NCBI RefSeq assembly: GCF_001425045.1
Contig: NZ_LMDJ01000002.1
Span: 62,001 to 126,000, forward strand
Direction: 5' to 3'
Source of the DNA: Massilia sp. Root351
GTDB taxonomy: Bacteria > Pseudomonadota > Gammaproteobacteria > Burkholderiales > Burkholderiaceae_D
Length of the DNA: 64,000 nucleotides
In this document: in pieces, positions 16,421 to 25,239 of the stretch
How the letters are laid out: each line of letters begins with the position of its first letter
Numbering within the stretch: position 1 is the first letter of the stretch
Position numbers and translations under genes: made by a program
The notes under the pieces: generated by a model
The model's database searches: none
The model's input: only the letters and a program-made list of their open reading frames with translations
Told to the model about the DNA's origin: nothing

Positions 16421-17833
16421 ATGAACGCTGTGTTATCCAAGGCCTTGATTGCCGTTGCGGTCTGCGCGGCGCCGTTTGCGCAGGCGCAGAACTGCGGCAG
16501 CGGCGGCGGTGCGACGGTGTGCCTGACGGCGGCCGGCACCGGCAGCGGCGTCCAGTTGAACTGGACCGTGGGCGGCGCGGTCAGCGGCGTGCAGATCTAC
16601 CGCGATACCGACACCGGCGCCAACGGCCGCAGCCGCGTCGCAGTCCTGAACAAGAGTGCGACCAGCTATACCGACAACAGCGCGGCCCCCGGTACCGCCT
16701 ACTGGTATTGGGTCAAGTTCAGCGCCGGCGGCGGCAGCTACAACTCCGGCGCCGCCAAGGCCGTGCGCGTAGGCGTGATGCGCAACCTGACCAGCATGCA
16801 GCTGTCCGGGCAGATGTCGCCGGGCTGGAACCTGGGCAATTCGCTGGAGGCGATCGGCGGCGCTTACGTCTGGGGCAGCACCAGTTTCAACGAAACCTAC
16901 TGGGGCAATCCGGCGGCGAACCAGGCGCTGTTCGACGGCATCAAGGCCGCCGGCTTCAGGAGCGTGCGCATCCCGGTGTCGTGGAAGCAATATGCGGACG
17001 CGAACGACAACATCAGCCCGCAGTGGATGGACCGCGTCACGGAGGTGGTGAACTACGCCCACAACGCCGGCCTGGCCGCCATGATCAACATCCACTGGGA
17101 CGGCGGCTGGATGCAGCCGACCTACGCCCAGCAGGGCGCGGCCAACGCCAGGCTGGCCAAGTTCTGGACCCAGATCGCCAACAACTTCAAGAACCACGAC
17201 GACACCCTGCTGTTCGCCGGCACCAACGAGGTGATGGTCGACGGGAACTACAATCCGCCGACGGCCGAGTACTGCTCGGTGCAGAAGGGCTTCAACCAGG
17301 CCTTCATCACGGCCGTGCGCGCCACCGGCGGCAACAACGCCAGCCGCCACCTGGTGGTGCAGGCCTACAACACCAACATCGACCATGCGGTCAATTGCAA
17401 TGCCGCGATGCCGAGCGACTGGGTGGCCAACCGCATGATGATGGAAGTGCACTATTACGACCCGTTCGACTTCGCGCTGGACGCCAACGGCACTTCCTGG
17501 AAGTGGGGCCAGGCTGCCAATCCCTCGGGCTGGGCCAACGAGTCCTATACCGACGCCCAGTTCCAGAAGATCAAGACCGCCTTCATCGACAGGGGCGTGC
17601 CGGTGATCCTGGGCGAGTACTCGGCCATCCTGCGCACCGAATACGACCCGGCCGGCGCCTACCGCAAGTACTGGGACCAGTACATCACGCGGGCCGCCTT
17701 CACGCGCGGCGTGGTGCCGATGTACTGGGATAACGGCTACACCGCCAACCATCAGTCCGGCCTGTTCAACCGCGCGGCCGGCACGCAGGCATTCCCGGAC
17801 GTGACGGCGGCCATCGTCAACGCGGCCAGGTGA
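16421..17833 (+). CDS. GH5 endo-glucanase/xyloglucanase with N-terminal FN3-like domain
   Basis: This 470-residue secreted protein has a signal peptide ending FAQA. A beta-sandwich of fibronectin-III type (about 25-118, with VQLNWTVGGAVSGVQIYRDT) follows, then a GH5 TIM barrel that starts with GWNLGNSLEA. Acid/base Glu270 (FAGTNEVMV) and nucleophile Glu399 (VILGEYSA) are present. The usual NEP motif is NEV here. The GWNLGN opening resembles subfamily 4, which includes endo-xyloglucanases, but the subfamily cannot be fixed by eye. The ATG at 16421 follows AGAGGTGG and is preferred to GTG 16412. A strong terminator follows, so the gene seems to form its own unit under promoter copy D. Confidence 0.87.
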   Translation: MNAVLSKALIAVAVCAAPFAQAQNCGSGGGATVCLTAAGTGSGVQLNWTVGGAVSGVQIYRDTDTGANGRSRVAVLNKSATSYTDNSAAPGTAYWYWVKFSAGGGSYNSGAAKAVRVGVMRNLTSMQLSGQMSPGWNLGNSLEAIGGAYVWGSTSFNETYWGNPAANQALFDGIKAAGFRSVRIPVSWKQYADANDNISPQWMDRVTEVVNYAHNAGLAAMINIHWDGGWMQPTYAQQGAANARLAKFWTQIANNFKNHDDTLLFAGTNEVMVDGNYNPPTAEYCSVQKGFNQAFITAVRATGGNNASRHLVVQAYNTNIDHAVNCNAAMPSDWVANRMMMEVHYYDPFDFALDANGTSWKWGQAANPSGWANESYTDAQFQKIKTAFIDRGVPVILGEYSAILRTEYDPAGAYRKYWDQYITRAAFTRGVVPMYWDNGYTANHQSGLFNRAAGTQAFPDVTAAIVNAAR

Positions 17834-17911
17834 GGCAGGGCGGCGCCAGGGCGCCGCTGCACAGGTTTTTTTCGTAGTCCGTTGTGTCCGACTGCCTAAA
17901 CAGCAGTTTTA

Positions 17912-17937
17912 GGGCGGCTTCGGCCGCCCGCTTTTTT
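17912..17937 (+). terminator. Rho-independent terminator after GH5
   Basis: GGGCGGC / TTCG / GCCGCCC forms a perfect 7-bp GC stem with a stable UUCG-type tetraloop, followed by GC and six T residues. It separates GH5 from GH3. Confidence 0.9.
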
Positions 17938-17966
17938 ACCCGATATTCACATCAATGGAAGCAAAC

Positions 17967-20210
17967 ATGAGATTCAAGAAGCAGATCAGTATCTTGGCGG
18001 CCGCAGTGGCCATGTGCTACGGCTGCGCGCTGGCTGCGGACGCAGGCGGCCAGCCGTGGATGAACGCGCGCCTGGACCCGGCGCAGCGCGCCACCCTGGC
18101 GGTGGGCGCCATGACCCTGGACGAGAAGCTGAAGCTGGTCTACGGCTACCTCGGCAACGATATGGAGAACAAGAAGACCAAGCGTCCCGAGGAGGCGCAC
18201 ATCCAATCGGCCGGCTTCATCTACGGCGTGCCGCGTCTCGGCATTCCGCACCTGCGCGAAACCGACGCCGGCCTGGGCGTGGCCAGCCAGGGCGGACCGA
18301 ATGTGCGCACCGCGACGGCGCTGCCGTCCGGCCTGAACACGGCCGCCACCTGGGACATGAAAACCGCCTACGAGGGCGGCGCCATGATAGGCGCGGAGGC
18401 GCGCGCCTACGGCTTCAACGTGCTGCTGGCCGGCGGCGTGAACCTGATGCGCGATCCACGTAACGGCCGCAATTTCGAGTACGGCGGCGAGGACCCTCTG
18501 CTGGCCGGCAAGATGGTGGGCGCGCAGATCAAGGGCATCCAGTCCAGGCGCGTGGTGTCCACGCTGAAGCATTTCGCGCTGAACGACCAGGAAACCGGAC
18601 GCACCACGCTCAACGTGAAGATCGACGACCAGGCCAACCGCATGTCGGACCTGCTGGCCTTGCAGATCGCCTACGAGGAGGGCAATCCCGGTTCGGTCAT
18701 GTGCGCCTACAACCGCATCAATGGCGAGTACGGCTGCGAGAACAACTACCTGCTGAACGAGGTGCTGAAGAAGGACTGGGGCTTCAAGGGCTGGGTGATG
18801 TCGGACTGGGGCGCGGTGCACAGCACCATACCGGCCGCCAATGCCGGGCTGGACCAGCAGTCCGGCATGCCGTTCGACTTGGCCGACTACTTCGGCCCGC
18901 CGCTCAAGGAAGCTGTGCTCAACGGCTGGGTGCCGCAAGCGCGCCTGGACGACATGGTGCGCCGCATCCTGCACGCCATGTTCGAACACGGCGTAGTGGA
19001 CCACCCGGTGAAGCCGGCCCTGGACGGCATCGACTTCAAGGCCAACGCCGCCGTGTCGCTGAAGGACGCGCAGGAGGGCATGGTGCTGCTGAAGAACGGC
19101 GCCAACCTGCTGCCGCTGAACCCGGCCGTCAAGCGGGTCGCCGTGATCGGCGGCTATGCGGACCGGGGCGTGATGGCGGGCGGCGGTTCCTCGCTGGTGT
19201 ATCCGGCCGGCGGCAACGCCGCGCCTGAGCTCACGCCCAAGACCTGGCCGGGCCCGGTGATGATCTACCCGTCCTCGCCGCTGAAAGCCATCCAGGCGCG
19301 CCTGCCCAAGGCGGTGGTGGCCTACAGCGACGGCACCGATCCCGCAGCGGCGGCCAGGCTGGCGCGGGAAAGCGACGTGGTGCTGGTGTTCGCCACCCAG
19401 TGGACCGGCGAAGGCTTCGACATGCCCAACCTGTCACTGCCCAACAAGCAGGACGAGCTGATTGCCGCGGTGGCGGCGGCCAACGCCAAAACGGTGGTGG
19501 TGCTGGAAACCGGCGGCCCCGTGACCATGCCGTGGCTGCCCAAGGTGTCCTCGGTGCTGGAAGCGTGGTATCCGGGCAGCAACGGCGGCGAGGCGATTGC
19601 CGGCGTGCTGTTCGGCGAAGCCAATCCGTCCGGCCATTTGCCCGCCACCTTCCCGGCGTCCGAGTCGCAGCTGCCCCGGCCGGCGCTGGACGGCTATCCC
19701 GAAGTGGCCGACAAGCGCTTCGAGGTTAACTATCACGAAGGCGCGGCGGTCGGCTACAAGTGGTTCGACCTGAAGGGCCTGAAGCCGCTGTTCCCGTTTG
19801 GCCACGGCCTGTCCTATACCGAGTTTGCCATGTCCGGCCTGGAGGCCGGTGTCAAGAACGGCGTGCTGCACGCGTCGTTCACCGTGAAGAACACCGGCAA
19901 GCTGGCCGGCAAGGAAGTGGCCCAGGTCTACGTGGCGCCGCTCAACACGCGCTGGGAAGCGCCCAGGCGCCTGGCCGGCTTCCAGAAGGTCGATGTCAAG
20001 CCGGGTGCCAGCGTGCAGGGCGCCGTCAGCGTCGATCCGCGCCTGCTGGCCATGTTCGACTCGGCCAGCAGGACCTGGAAAGTGGCCAAGGGCGACTACA
20101 AGGTCATCCTCGCGGCAGACGCCGCCGCAGCCGCCGACAGCAAGGCCGTCAGCAAGGTGGTGCACCTGGAAGCCGCCGTCTACGACGTGAACGGCAAGCC
20201 GCTGAAATAG
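17967..20210 (+). CDS. GH3 beta-glucosidase (exported)
   Basis: The protein has about 747 residues: a signal peptide (MRFKKQISILAAAVAMCYGC to about ALAAD), a GH3 barrel and a second alpha/beta domain. A C-terminal FN3-like domain contains FGHGLSYTEF and TVKNTGKLAGKEVAQVYV. The nucleophile is Asp280 in VMSDWGA, and KHFALNDQE supplies the substrate-binding Lys-His pair. It would release glucose from the backbone oligosaccharides after side chains are removed, probably in the periplasm; a Cys in the signal region could make it a lipoprotein. ATG 17967 has GGAAGC at the right distance and is preferred to 17955. The antiporter gene follows after 22 bp. Confidence 0.92.
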   Translation: MRFKKQISILAAAVAMCYGCALAADAGGQPWMNARLDPAQRATLAVGAMTLDEKLKLVYGYLGNDMENKKTKRPEEAHIQSAGFIYGVPRLGIPHLRETDAGLGVASQGGPNVRTATALPSGLNTAATWDMKTAYEGGAMIGAEARAYGFNVLLAGGVNLMRDPRNGRNFEYGGEDPLLAGKMVGAQIKGIQSRRVVSTLKHFALNDQETGRTTLNVKIDDQANRMSDLLALQIAYEEGNPGSVMCAYNRINGEYGCENNYLLNEVLKKDWGFKGWVMSDWGAVHSTIPAANAGLDQQSGMPFDLADYFGPPLKEAVLNGWVPQARLDDMVRRILHAMFEHGVVDHPVKPALDGIDFKANAAVSLKDAQEGMVLLKNGANLLPLNPAVKRVAVIGGYADRGVMAGGGSSLVYPAGGNAAPELTPKTWPGPVMIYPSSPLKAIQARLPKAVVAYSDGTDPAAAARLARESDVVLVFATQWTGEGFDMPNLSLPNKQDELIAAVAAANAKTVVVLETGGPVTMPWLPKVSSVLEAWYPGSNGGEAIAGVLFGEANPSGHLPATFPASESQLPRPALDGYPEVADKRFEVNYHEGAAVGYKWFDLKGLKPLFPFGHGLSYTEFAMSGLEAGVKNGVLHASFTVKNTGKLAGKEVAQVYVAPLNTRWEAPRRLAGFQKVDVKPGASVQGAVSVDPRLLAMFDSASRTWKVAKGDYKVILAADAAAAADSKAVSKVVHLEAAVYDVNGKPLK

Positions 20211-20232
20211 CCACAACCCCCGGGAGCGCGCA

Positions 20233-21441
20233 ATGAACACGACAGAAATATTCTTGCTGGCCATGCTGCTGATCTTCAGCGTGCCTTACCTGGTGTGGCG
20301 GCTCGGCAAAACCGACTATGTCGCCCCGCTGGCGGTGGTGCAGATTATTGGCGGCGTGCTGCTCGGCCCGGGCGTGCTGGGGGCGGCCTTCCCGGAATAT
20401 CACCGGTTCGTGTTCACTCCCGCCGTCATGCAATCGCTGAACGGCATCGCGTGGTGGGCGGTCATGCTGTTCGTGATGCTGGCCGGCATGGAGCTGGACT
20501 TGAAGAAGGTCTGGCAATACCGCCGCGAGAGTGGCGCCACCGCCGCCTTCGCGCTCGGCGTGCCGCTGCTGTTCGGCTGCGGCGCCGCGCTGCTGCTGCT
20601 CGGCTACCAGGGCTGGATCGGCCCGAAGGGCAAGGACTGGCAGTTCATGCTTGGCATCGGCATGGCGTGCGCGGTCACCGCGCTGCCGGTGCTGGTGCTG
20701 CTGATGGAAAAACTGGAGATGCTGCGCCAGCCCATGGGCCAGCGCATCCTGCGCTACGCCAGCCTGGACGACGTGGCGATCTGGGGCGTGCTGGCGGTGA
20801 TCATGCTGGATTGGGAGCGGGTAGGGCGCCAGGCCGGCTTCCTGCTCGCTTTCGCCGTGCTCACCGTGCTGTTCCGCCGCCTGATGGTCAAGCTGGAGGA
20901 GAGCGACCGCTGGTATGTGTCGCTGATCTGGCTGGCCGCCTGCGGCTTCGGCGCCGACTGGGCCGGCCTGCATTACATGGTGGGCGCTTTCCTGGCCGGC
21001 GTGGTGATGGACGCGCACTGGTTCGAACAGCGCAAGCTGGACATGCTGTTCAAGCACATCCTGCTGGCGCTGATGCCGGTGTTCTTCCTCAGCACCGGCT
21101 TGCGCACCCAGTGGGACATCGGCAGTTATCCGGTGTTCTTCGCGGCCGGGCTGATGCTGCTGGCCTCCGTGGGCGGCAAGCTGGCGGGCGCCCGCCTGGC
21201 CGGGAAGATGCTGGGCTGGAAGCAGGGCGAGGCCTCGATTATCGGCTGGCTGCTGCAGACCAAGGGGCTGATCGAGATCATCTTCGCCAATATCCTGCTG
21301 GACAAGCAGATCATCAGCGGCGAAACCTTCACCGCGCTGCTGCTGATGGCCTGCGCCAGCACCATGCTGACGGTGCCCATGGTTCATCCCAAGCTGCACC
21401 GCGCGGCCGGCTCCGGCCTGCTGCAGCAAGCCAGTTCCTAG
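20233..21441 (+). CDS. CPA2-type cation:proton antiporter
   Basis: This 402-residue membrane protein has about 11-12 hydrophobic segments and the sodium/hydrogen exchanger fold. The features are GGVLLGPGVLG in the second helix, MLFVMLAGMELDL, GIGMACAVTALPVL, and SLDDVAIWGVL with the acidic pair that binds the ion in this family. It starts at ATG behind GGGAGCG, 22 bp after the GH3 stop, so the two appear co-transcribed. A role in restoring pH or sodium balance during sodium-coupled sugar uptake (SSS symporter at 27497) is a reasonable inference. Ion specificity is unknown. Confidence 0.88.
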   Translation: MNTTEIFLLAMLLIFSVPYLVWRLGKTDYVAPLAVVQIIGGVLLGPGVLGAAFPEYHRFVFTPAVMQSLNGIAWWAVMLFVMLAGMELDLKKVWQYRRESGATAAFALGVPLLFGCGAALLLLGYQGWIGPKGKDWQFMLGIGMACAVTALPVLVLLMEKLEMLRQPMGQRILRYASLDDVAIWGVLAVIMLDWERVGRQAGFLLAFAVLTVLFRRLMVKLEESDRWYVSLIWLAACGFGADWAGLHYMVGAFLAGVVMDAHWFEQRKLDMLFKHILLALMPVFFLSTGLRTQWDIGSYPVFFAAGLMLLASVGGKLAGARLAGKMLGWKQGEASIIGWLLQTKGLIEIIFANILLDKQIISGETFTALLLMACASTMLTVPMVHPKLHRAAGSGLLQQASS

Positions 21442-21545
21442 CGCCTGCCGATAGAACGCACTGGTGCCCGGTTGTGCTGCTATGATGCAGGCAAGCCCAC
21501 CCGCTAGAGGTGTGGCATTGAGACATCTCAACACACTGCACCATC

Positions 21546-22760
21546 ATGCAAGAGTTCTATAAGAAGGCGCTGCAGGCGCTGATTCTCCTGTTGCTTGCGG
21601 ACGCGCTGCTTGCGGCATTTTTCATCTATCAGAGCTACCTGACCGTGACCGTGCTGGCGCCGCAGCCAGGCGGCCTGCACTGGAAATATGTCGGCCACTC
21701 GGATGACGCGCAGGGCGGCACATCGACCGTCCGCATAGACGAGGCCAGGGACGGCGCACTGCGGTTCGACCTCAAGGTGACCGGCGTCGCGACCTATCCT
21801 TTTTCGTCGGCCAGCCTTGTGCTGGACAACGGCAAGGGGCAGCCGGCGTTGGTGGACTGGTCGAAGTATTCCACCATCACCTTCCTGGCGAAATGCACGC
21901 CCTCCAACTCGATGGTGTTCGCCCTGTCAACGTTCGACGAGAAGGTGTCCACCAAGGGTGAATTCCTGACCTACCGCTCGCCGGCAACCTACTTTTCCTG
22001 CAACCGGCATGGCGTGCCGGTGTCCGTCGACATGACCCGGCTGACCATTCCCGACTGGTGGTTCTACACCATGAAGCTCGACCTGACGCACCAGGGGTAT
22101 GCCTTGGACAAGGTGGGCAGGCTGGTGTTCGGCAGCAGCGTCAACAGTCCTCGCGACATTGTATCCCACGTGGAAATCACTGAATTGACGCTGCGGGGGC
22201 GGGATTACCGCTATATCGCCGCGCTGGCGGCGATTCTGCTGGCTGGATGGAGCGCGTTCGGTATCTGGTTTTTCCGCGCCCATGCGCGCGCGCTGATTGC
22301 CAGCCTGGACTCCCGGCTGAAAAAAGATTTGCCGCTGATGGCGTACCGGCAATTGACTCTGGAACCTTACAAGGATAAGGAAAAAGCTTCGGTATTGCGT
22401 TTTATCGCCACCAATTACACCAATACCGAGTTGGACCTGGAATGCGTTGTTATCGGAACGGGCGCCAACCGCAATAAGGTCAACGAGGTGCTGAGAACGG
22501 AACTGGGCATGACCTTCACCAGTTACCTGAATAAATTGAGATTGACGGAAGCGGCCAGGCTGCTGGCCGAGAAAAGCAGTGCGGCGGTGGCCGAAATCGC
22601 TTATTCTGTCGGTTACGCCAACGTGTCGTATTTTAATAAATTGTTCAAGGAAGAATACGGCTGCACGCCGAAAGCCTTCCGCTCCATTGCTACTCAGCAA
22701 GACCAACCTGCCGCATGCGCGGCCTTGCCTTCCGCCCCTGCGGCGGACGCGTCACACTAG
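21546..22760 (+). CDS. Membrane-anchored AraC-family regulator with periplasmic beta-sandwich sensor
   Basis: This 404-residue protein has a transmembrane helix at about 9-30 and an extracytoplasmic region of about 190 residues. A second transmembrane helix spans about 226-247, and an AraC helix-turn-helix domain lies at about 295-390 (TSYLNKLRLTEAARLL, then AEIAYSVGYANVSYFNKLFK). The middle region alternates short strands and includes DWSKYSTITFLAK, ALSTFD and VEITELTLRG, a pattern like jelly-roll carbohydrate-binding modules. The topology would let a sugar in the periplasm be read directly by a DNA-binding protein without a kinase. Likely targets are the neighbouring GH74 gene and its phased repeats. 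No strong Shine-Dalgarno is visible at 21546; an extended -10 TGCTATGAT lies upstream near 21477. Confidence 0.85.
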   Translation: MQEFYKKALQALILLLLADALLAAFFIYQSYLTVTVLAPQPGGLHWKYVGHSDDAQGGTSTVRIDEARDGALRFDLKVTGVATYPFSSASLVLDNGKGQPALVDWSKYSTITFLAKCTPSNSMVFALSTFDEKVSTKGEFLTYRSPATYFSCNRHGVPVSVDMTRLTIPDWWFYTMKLDLTHQGYALDKVGRLVFGSSVNSPRDIVSHVEITELTLRGRDYRYIAALAAILLAGWSAFGIWFFRAHARALIASLDSRLKKDLPLMAYRQLTLEPYKDKEKASVLRFIATNYTNTELDLECVVIGTGANRNKVNEVLRTELGMTFTSYLNKLRLTEAARLLAEKSSAAVAEIAYSVGYANVSYFNKLFKEEYGCTPKAFRSIATQQDQPAACAALPSAPAADASH

Positions 22761-22792
22761 CGCTCCAGCGCGTTTTTCACTGCTTGCACTCC

Positions 22793-22840
22793 CTGCAGAA
22801 CTAATCGCAATTTCTGCACGGTGATAGAAATCCTTCTGCA
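22793..22840 (+). promoter_or_regulatory. Three helically phased CTGCA repeats upstream of the second GH74 gene
   Basis: CTGCA occurs at 22793, 22814 and 22836, i.e. at 21- and 22-bp steps; the last two copies extend to TTCTGCA. This looks like a set of same-face direct half-sites for an AraC-type protein, but its sequence differs from the seven TTTC...AATTG promoters. The membrane-anchored AraC regulator is encoded immediately upstream. Confidence 0.5.
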
Positions 22841-22856
22841 GGCGTTATCGCTGCTG

Positions 22857-22881
22857 CAGCCCAGTCAATATGCTTGGGCTG
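22857..22881. repeat. Inverted repeat in the GH74 leader
   Basis: CAGCCCA (22857-22863) and TGGGCTG (22875-22881) are perfect 7-bp complementary arms around an 11-nt AT-rich centre. There is no T-tract, so it is more likely an operator or an mRNA hairpin than a terminator. Confidence 0.45.
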
Positions 22882-22984
22882 TAGTTTGGCGTTCGCCACC
22901 TTACTGACCGAGGCGCTGCCATAAAGCGCCCGGCAGCGGGCCTGTTATTGCCTGGGTTATAAAAAGCAATAGAGGAGGAGACCT

Positions 22985-25204
22985 TTGTATCTGAAAGCGC
23001 TGTGCGGGCTGCTGTCCGCCGTATTATTGCCGTTTTTTTCTGCGCATGCGGAGACCTATCAATGGAATTCGGTCGCCATGGGCGGCGGCGGCTTTGTTTC
23101 AGGGGTAATTCCAAGCAAAATTGAGCGCGGCATTGTTTATGCGCGCACCGATGTCGGCGGCGCCTATCGCTGGGATGCGCGCGCCGAACGCTGGGTGCCG
23201 CTGCTGGATTGGGTGGCGGAAGAAAATGTCGGTTATCTGGGCGTTGAATCGGTGGCGGTGGATCCGAAAAACGCCGCCAACGTGTATCTCATGGTGGGCA
23301 CAGCCTATTTAAATGGCGGAAAATCCGCCATCCTGCGGTCCCGCAATTACGGCAAGACTTTCGACATCACCGATGTCACCAGACATTTCAAGGCGCACGG
23401 CAATGGCATCGGGCGCCAGAACGGCGAACGGCTGCAGGTTGACGCGGACGACAGCAAGGTGCTGTACGCCGGCACGCGCGCCGATGGCCTGTTCAAGAGC
23501 GCCGACGCCGGTGCGACCTGGAAGCGCCTGGACGCGCTGCCGGTCACCGCCACGCCGAATGGCAACGGTGTCAATTTCGTGCTCGCCGCCCCGGGCAGGC
23601 GGCTGTTCGTTGCCGTCTCGCGCGCCGAATCGGCCGGTCCCAACCTGTACGCCAGCCGCGACGGCGGCGCCAGTTTCGAACCGGTCAAGGGCGGTCCCGC
23701 CGGCCTGCTGCCGCAGCGCGCAGCGCTGGCGCCGGACGGCAAGCTGTATATCACCTACGCCAACGGCGCCGGCCCGCATCCGTCCGGCGCCGAAGCCATG
23801 GACCGCGGCCAGGTGTGGGAGTACGACAGCGCCGCCGGTGGCGGGACCGGCAGGTGGACCGACATCACGCCGGCCGGCAGCAAGGGCCCGTTCGGCGGCA
23901 TCAGCATCGACCAGGCCGATCCCCGGCGCCTGGTACTGGCCACCATCAATGTCTGGCAGCCGCAAGGCAAGGGCAGGGCCAGCGCGCAGGGCGACCGCAT
24001 CTACACCACGCGCGACGCCGGCCGCAGCTGGACCGACGTGGTGGGACGCGGCTTTGCCCTGGACGCGCGCGGCAGGAACTGGATCGCCGGCAGCTCCATC
24101 CACTGGACCGGCGACGTGCAGTTCGATCCCTTTGACAGCCAGGCCGCCTGGGTCGTGTCCGGCAACGGCATATTCCGCACCACCGGCATCGATGCGGCCA
24201 CGGCCACCTGGCGGTTTGAAACCGCCGGCATGGAGGAAACGGTGCCATTCTCGGTGATCGGCCTGCCCGGCGGCCGGTTGGCCACGGCGATCGGCGACTA
24301 CGATGGCTTTGTGCACCGCAGCCCGGCGCATTACGGCGCCCGCCACAGCCCGGAGATGGGCACTACCACCAGCCTGGTTGCCAGCGCGGACGGCCGCGCC
24401 TTGGCGCGTGCCGGCAAGGCCATCTACTCCTCCAATGATGGCGGCGCCACCTGGTCCAAGGCGCCGGCGCTGGCCCACGCCATCAGCGGCGGCTTCGGCC
24501 AGCTGGCCCTGTCGGCCGACGGCAGCGTGCTGCTGCATAGCCCGTCGCACGCCTCCGCCACATTCCGCGCCACGGTCGGCGCGATCAGCCGCGCGGGCGG
24601 AGCGGGCGCCGGCTGGAGCGCGGTGGCTGGGCTGGACGTGCGCGAAGCGCGCCCGGTGGCGGACGCGGTCAACCCGCAAAAATTCTACGCCTACGACAGC
24701 GCCAGCGGCCGCCTGCTGGTGAGCAGGGACGGCGGCGCCTCCTTCGCACCGCAGGCCCGCCTGGCTGCCGGGGGCTCGAAAATCCTCGCCGCCACGCCCG
24801 GCGTCGAGGGCGACGTCTGGGCCTGCCTGGCCGGCGCCGGACTGGCGCACACCACCGACAGCGGCGCGCGCTTCCGCAAGATCGCCGGCGTGAGCGCGTG
24901 CGGGGCGGTCGGCGTGGGCAAGGCCGCGCCGGGAGCCAGCTATCCCACGCTCTATATGTGGGGCACGGTGGGCGGCGTGCGCGGCATGCTGCGCTCGACC
25001 GACAAGGGCGCCAGCTGGGTGCGGATCAACGACGACGCCCACCAGTACGGCGGCCCCGGCAACGGCCAACTGGTGGCCGGCGACATGAACACCTACGGCA
25101 CCGTCTACATGACGACGGCGGGCCGGGGCATTGTGTACGGCAGGACAGCCGGCACGGCCGGGGACGTGCCCGTCACCGCAACAGGGACGGGTTCAGCTTT
25201 ATAA
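22985..25204 (+). CDS. GH74 endo-xyloglucanase, second paralogue, no CBM
   Basis: This 739-residue secreted protein is closely similar along its whole length to the GH74 protein at 7420 (RTDVGGAYRWD, AGSSIHW, FDPFDSQAAWVVSGNG), with a signal peptide ending AHAE. It stops after the second propeller and has no carbohydrate-binding module. The start is a TTG with a very strong GAGGAGGAG Shine-Dalgarno; no ATG is available at the signal-peptide start. It would act on soluble or already loosened xyloglucan, complementing the CBM2-bearing copy. The XylR-type regulator follows after 35 bp, probably in the same transcript. Confidence 0.93.
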   Translation: MYLKALCGLLSAVLLPFFSAHAETYQWNSVAMGGGGFVSGVIPSKIERGIVYARTDVGGAYRWDARAERWVPLLDWVAEENVGYLGVESVAVDPKNAANVYLMVGTAYLNGGKSAILRSRNYGKTFDITDVTRHFKAHGNGIGRQNGERLQVDADDSKVLYAGTRADGLFKSADAGATWKRLDALPVTATPNGNGVNFVLAAPGRRLFVAVSRAESAGPNLYASRDGGASFEPVKGGPAGLLPQRAALAPDGKLYITYANGAGPHPSGAEAMDRGQVWEYDSAAGGGTGRWTDITPAGSKGPFGGISIDQADPRRLVLATINVWQPQGKGRASAQGDRIYTTRDAGRSWTDVVGRGFALDARGRNWIAGSSIHWTGDVQFDPFDSQAAWVVSGNGIFRTTGIDAATATWRFETAGMEETVPFSVIGLPGGRLATAIGDYDGFVHRSPAHYGARHSPEMGTTTSLVASADGRALARAGKAIYSSNDGGATWSKAPALAHAISGGFGQLALSADGSVLLHSPSHASATFRATVGAISRAGGAGAGWSAVAGLDVREARPVADAVNPQKFYAYDSASGRLLVSRDGGASFAPQARLAAGGSKILAATPGVEGDVWACLAGAGLAHTTDSGARFRKIAGVSACGAVGVGKAAPGASYPTLYMWGTVGGVRGMLRSTDKGASWVRINDDAHQYGGPGNGQLVAGDMNTYGTVYMTTAGRGIVYGRTAGTAGDVPVTATGTGSAL

Positions 25205-25239
25205 AAAAAGAATAGCAATTCAGACCGGAGACAAAGACC

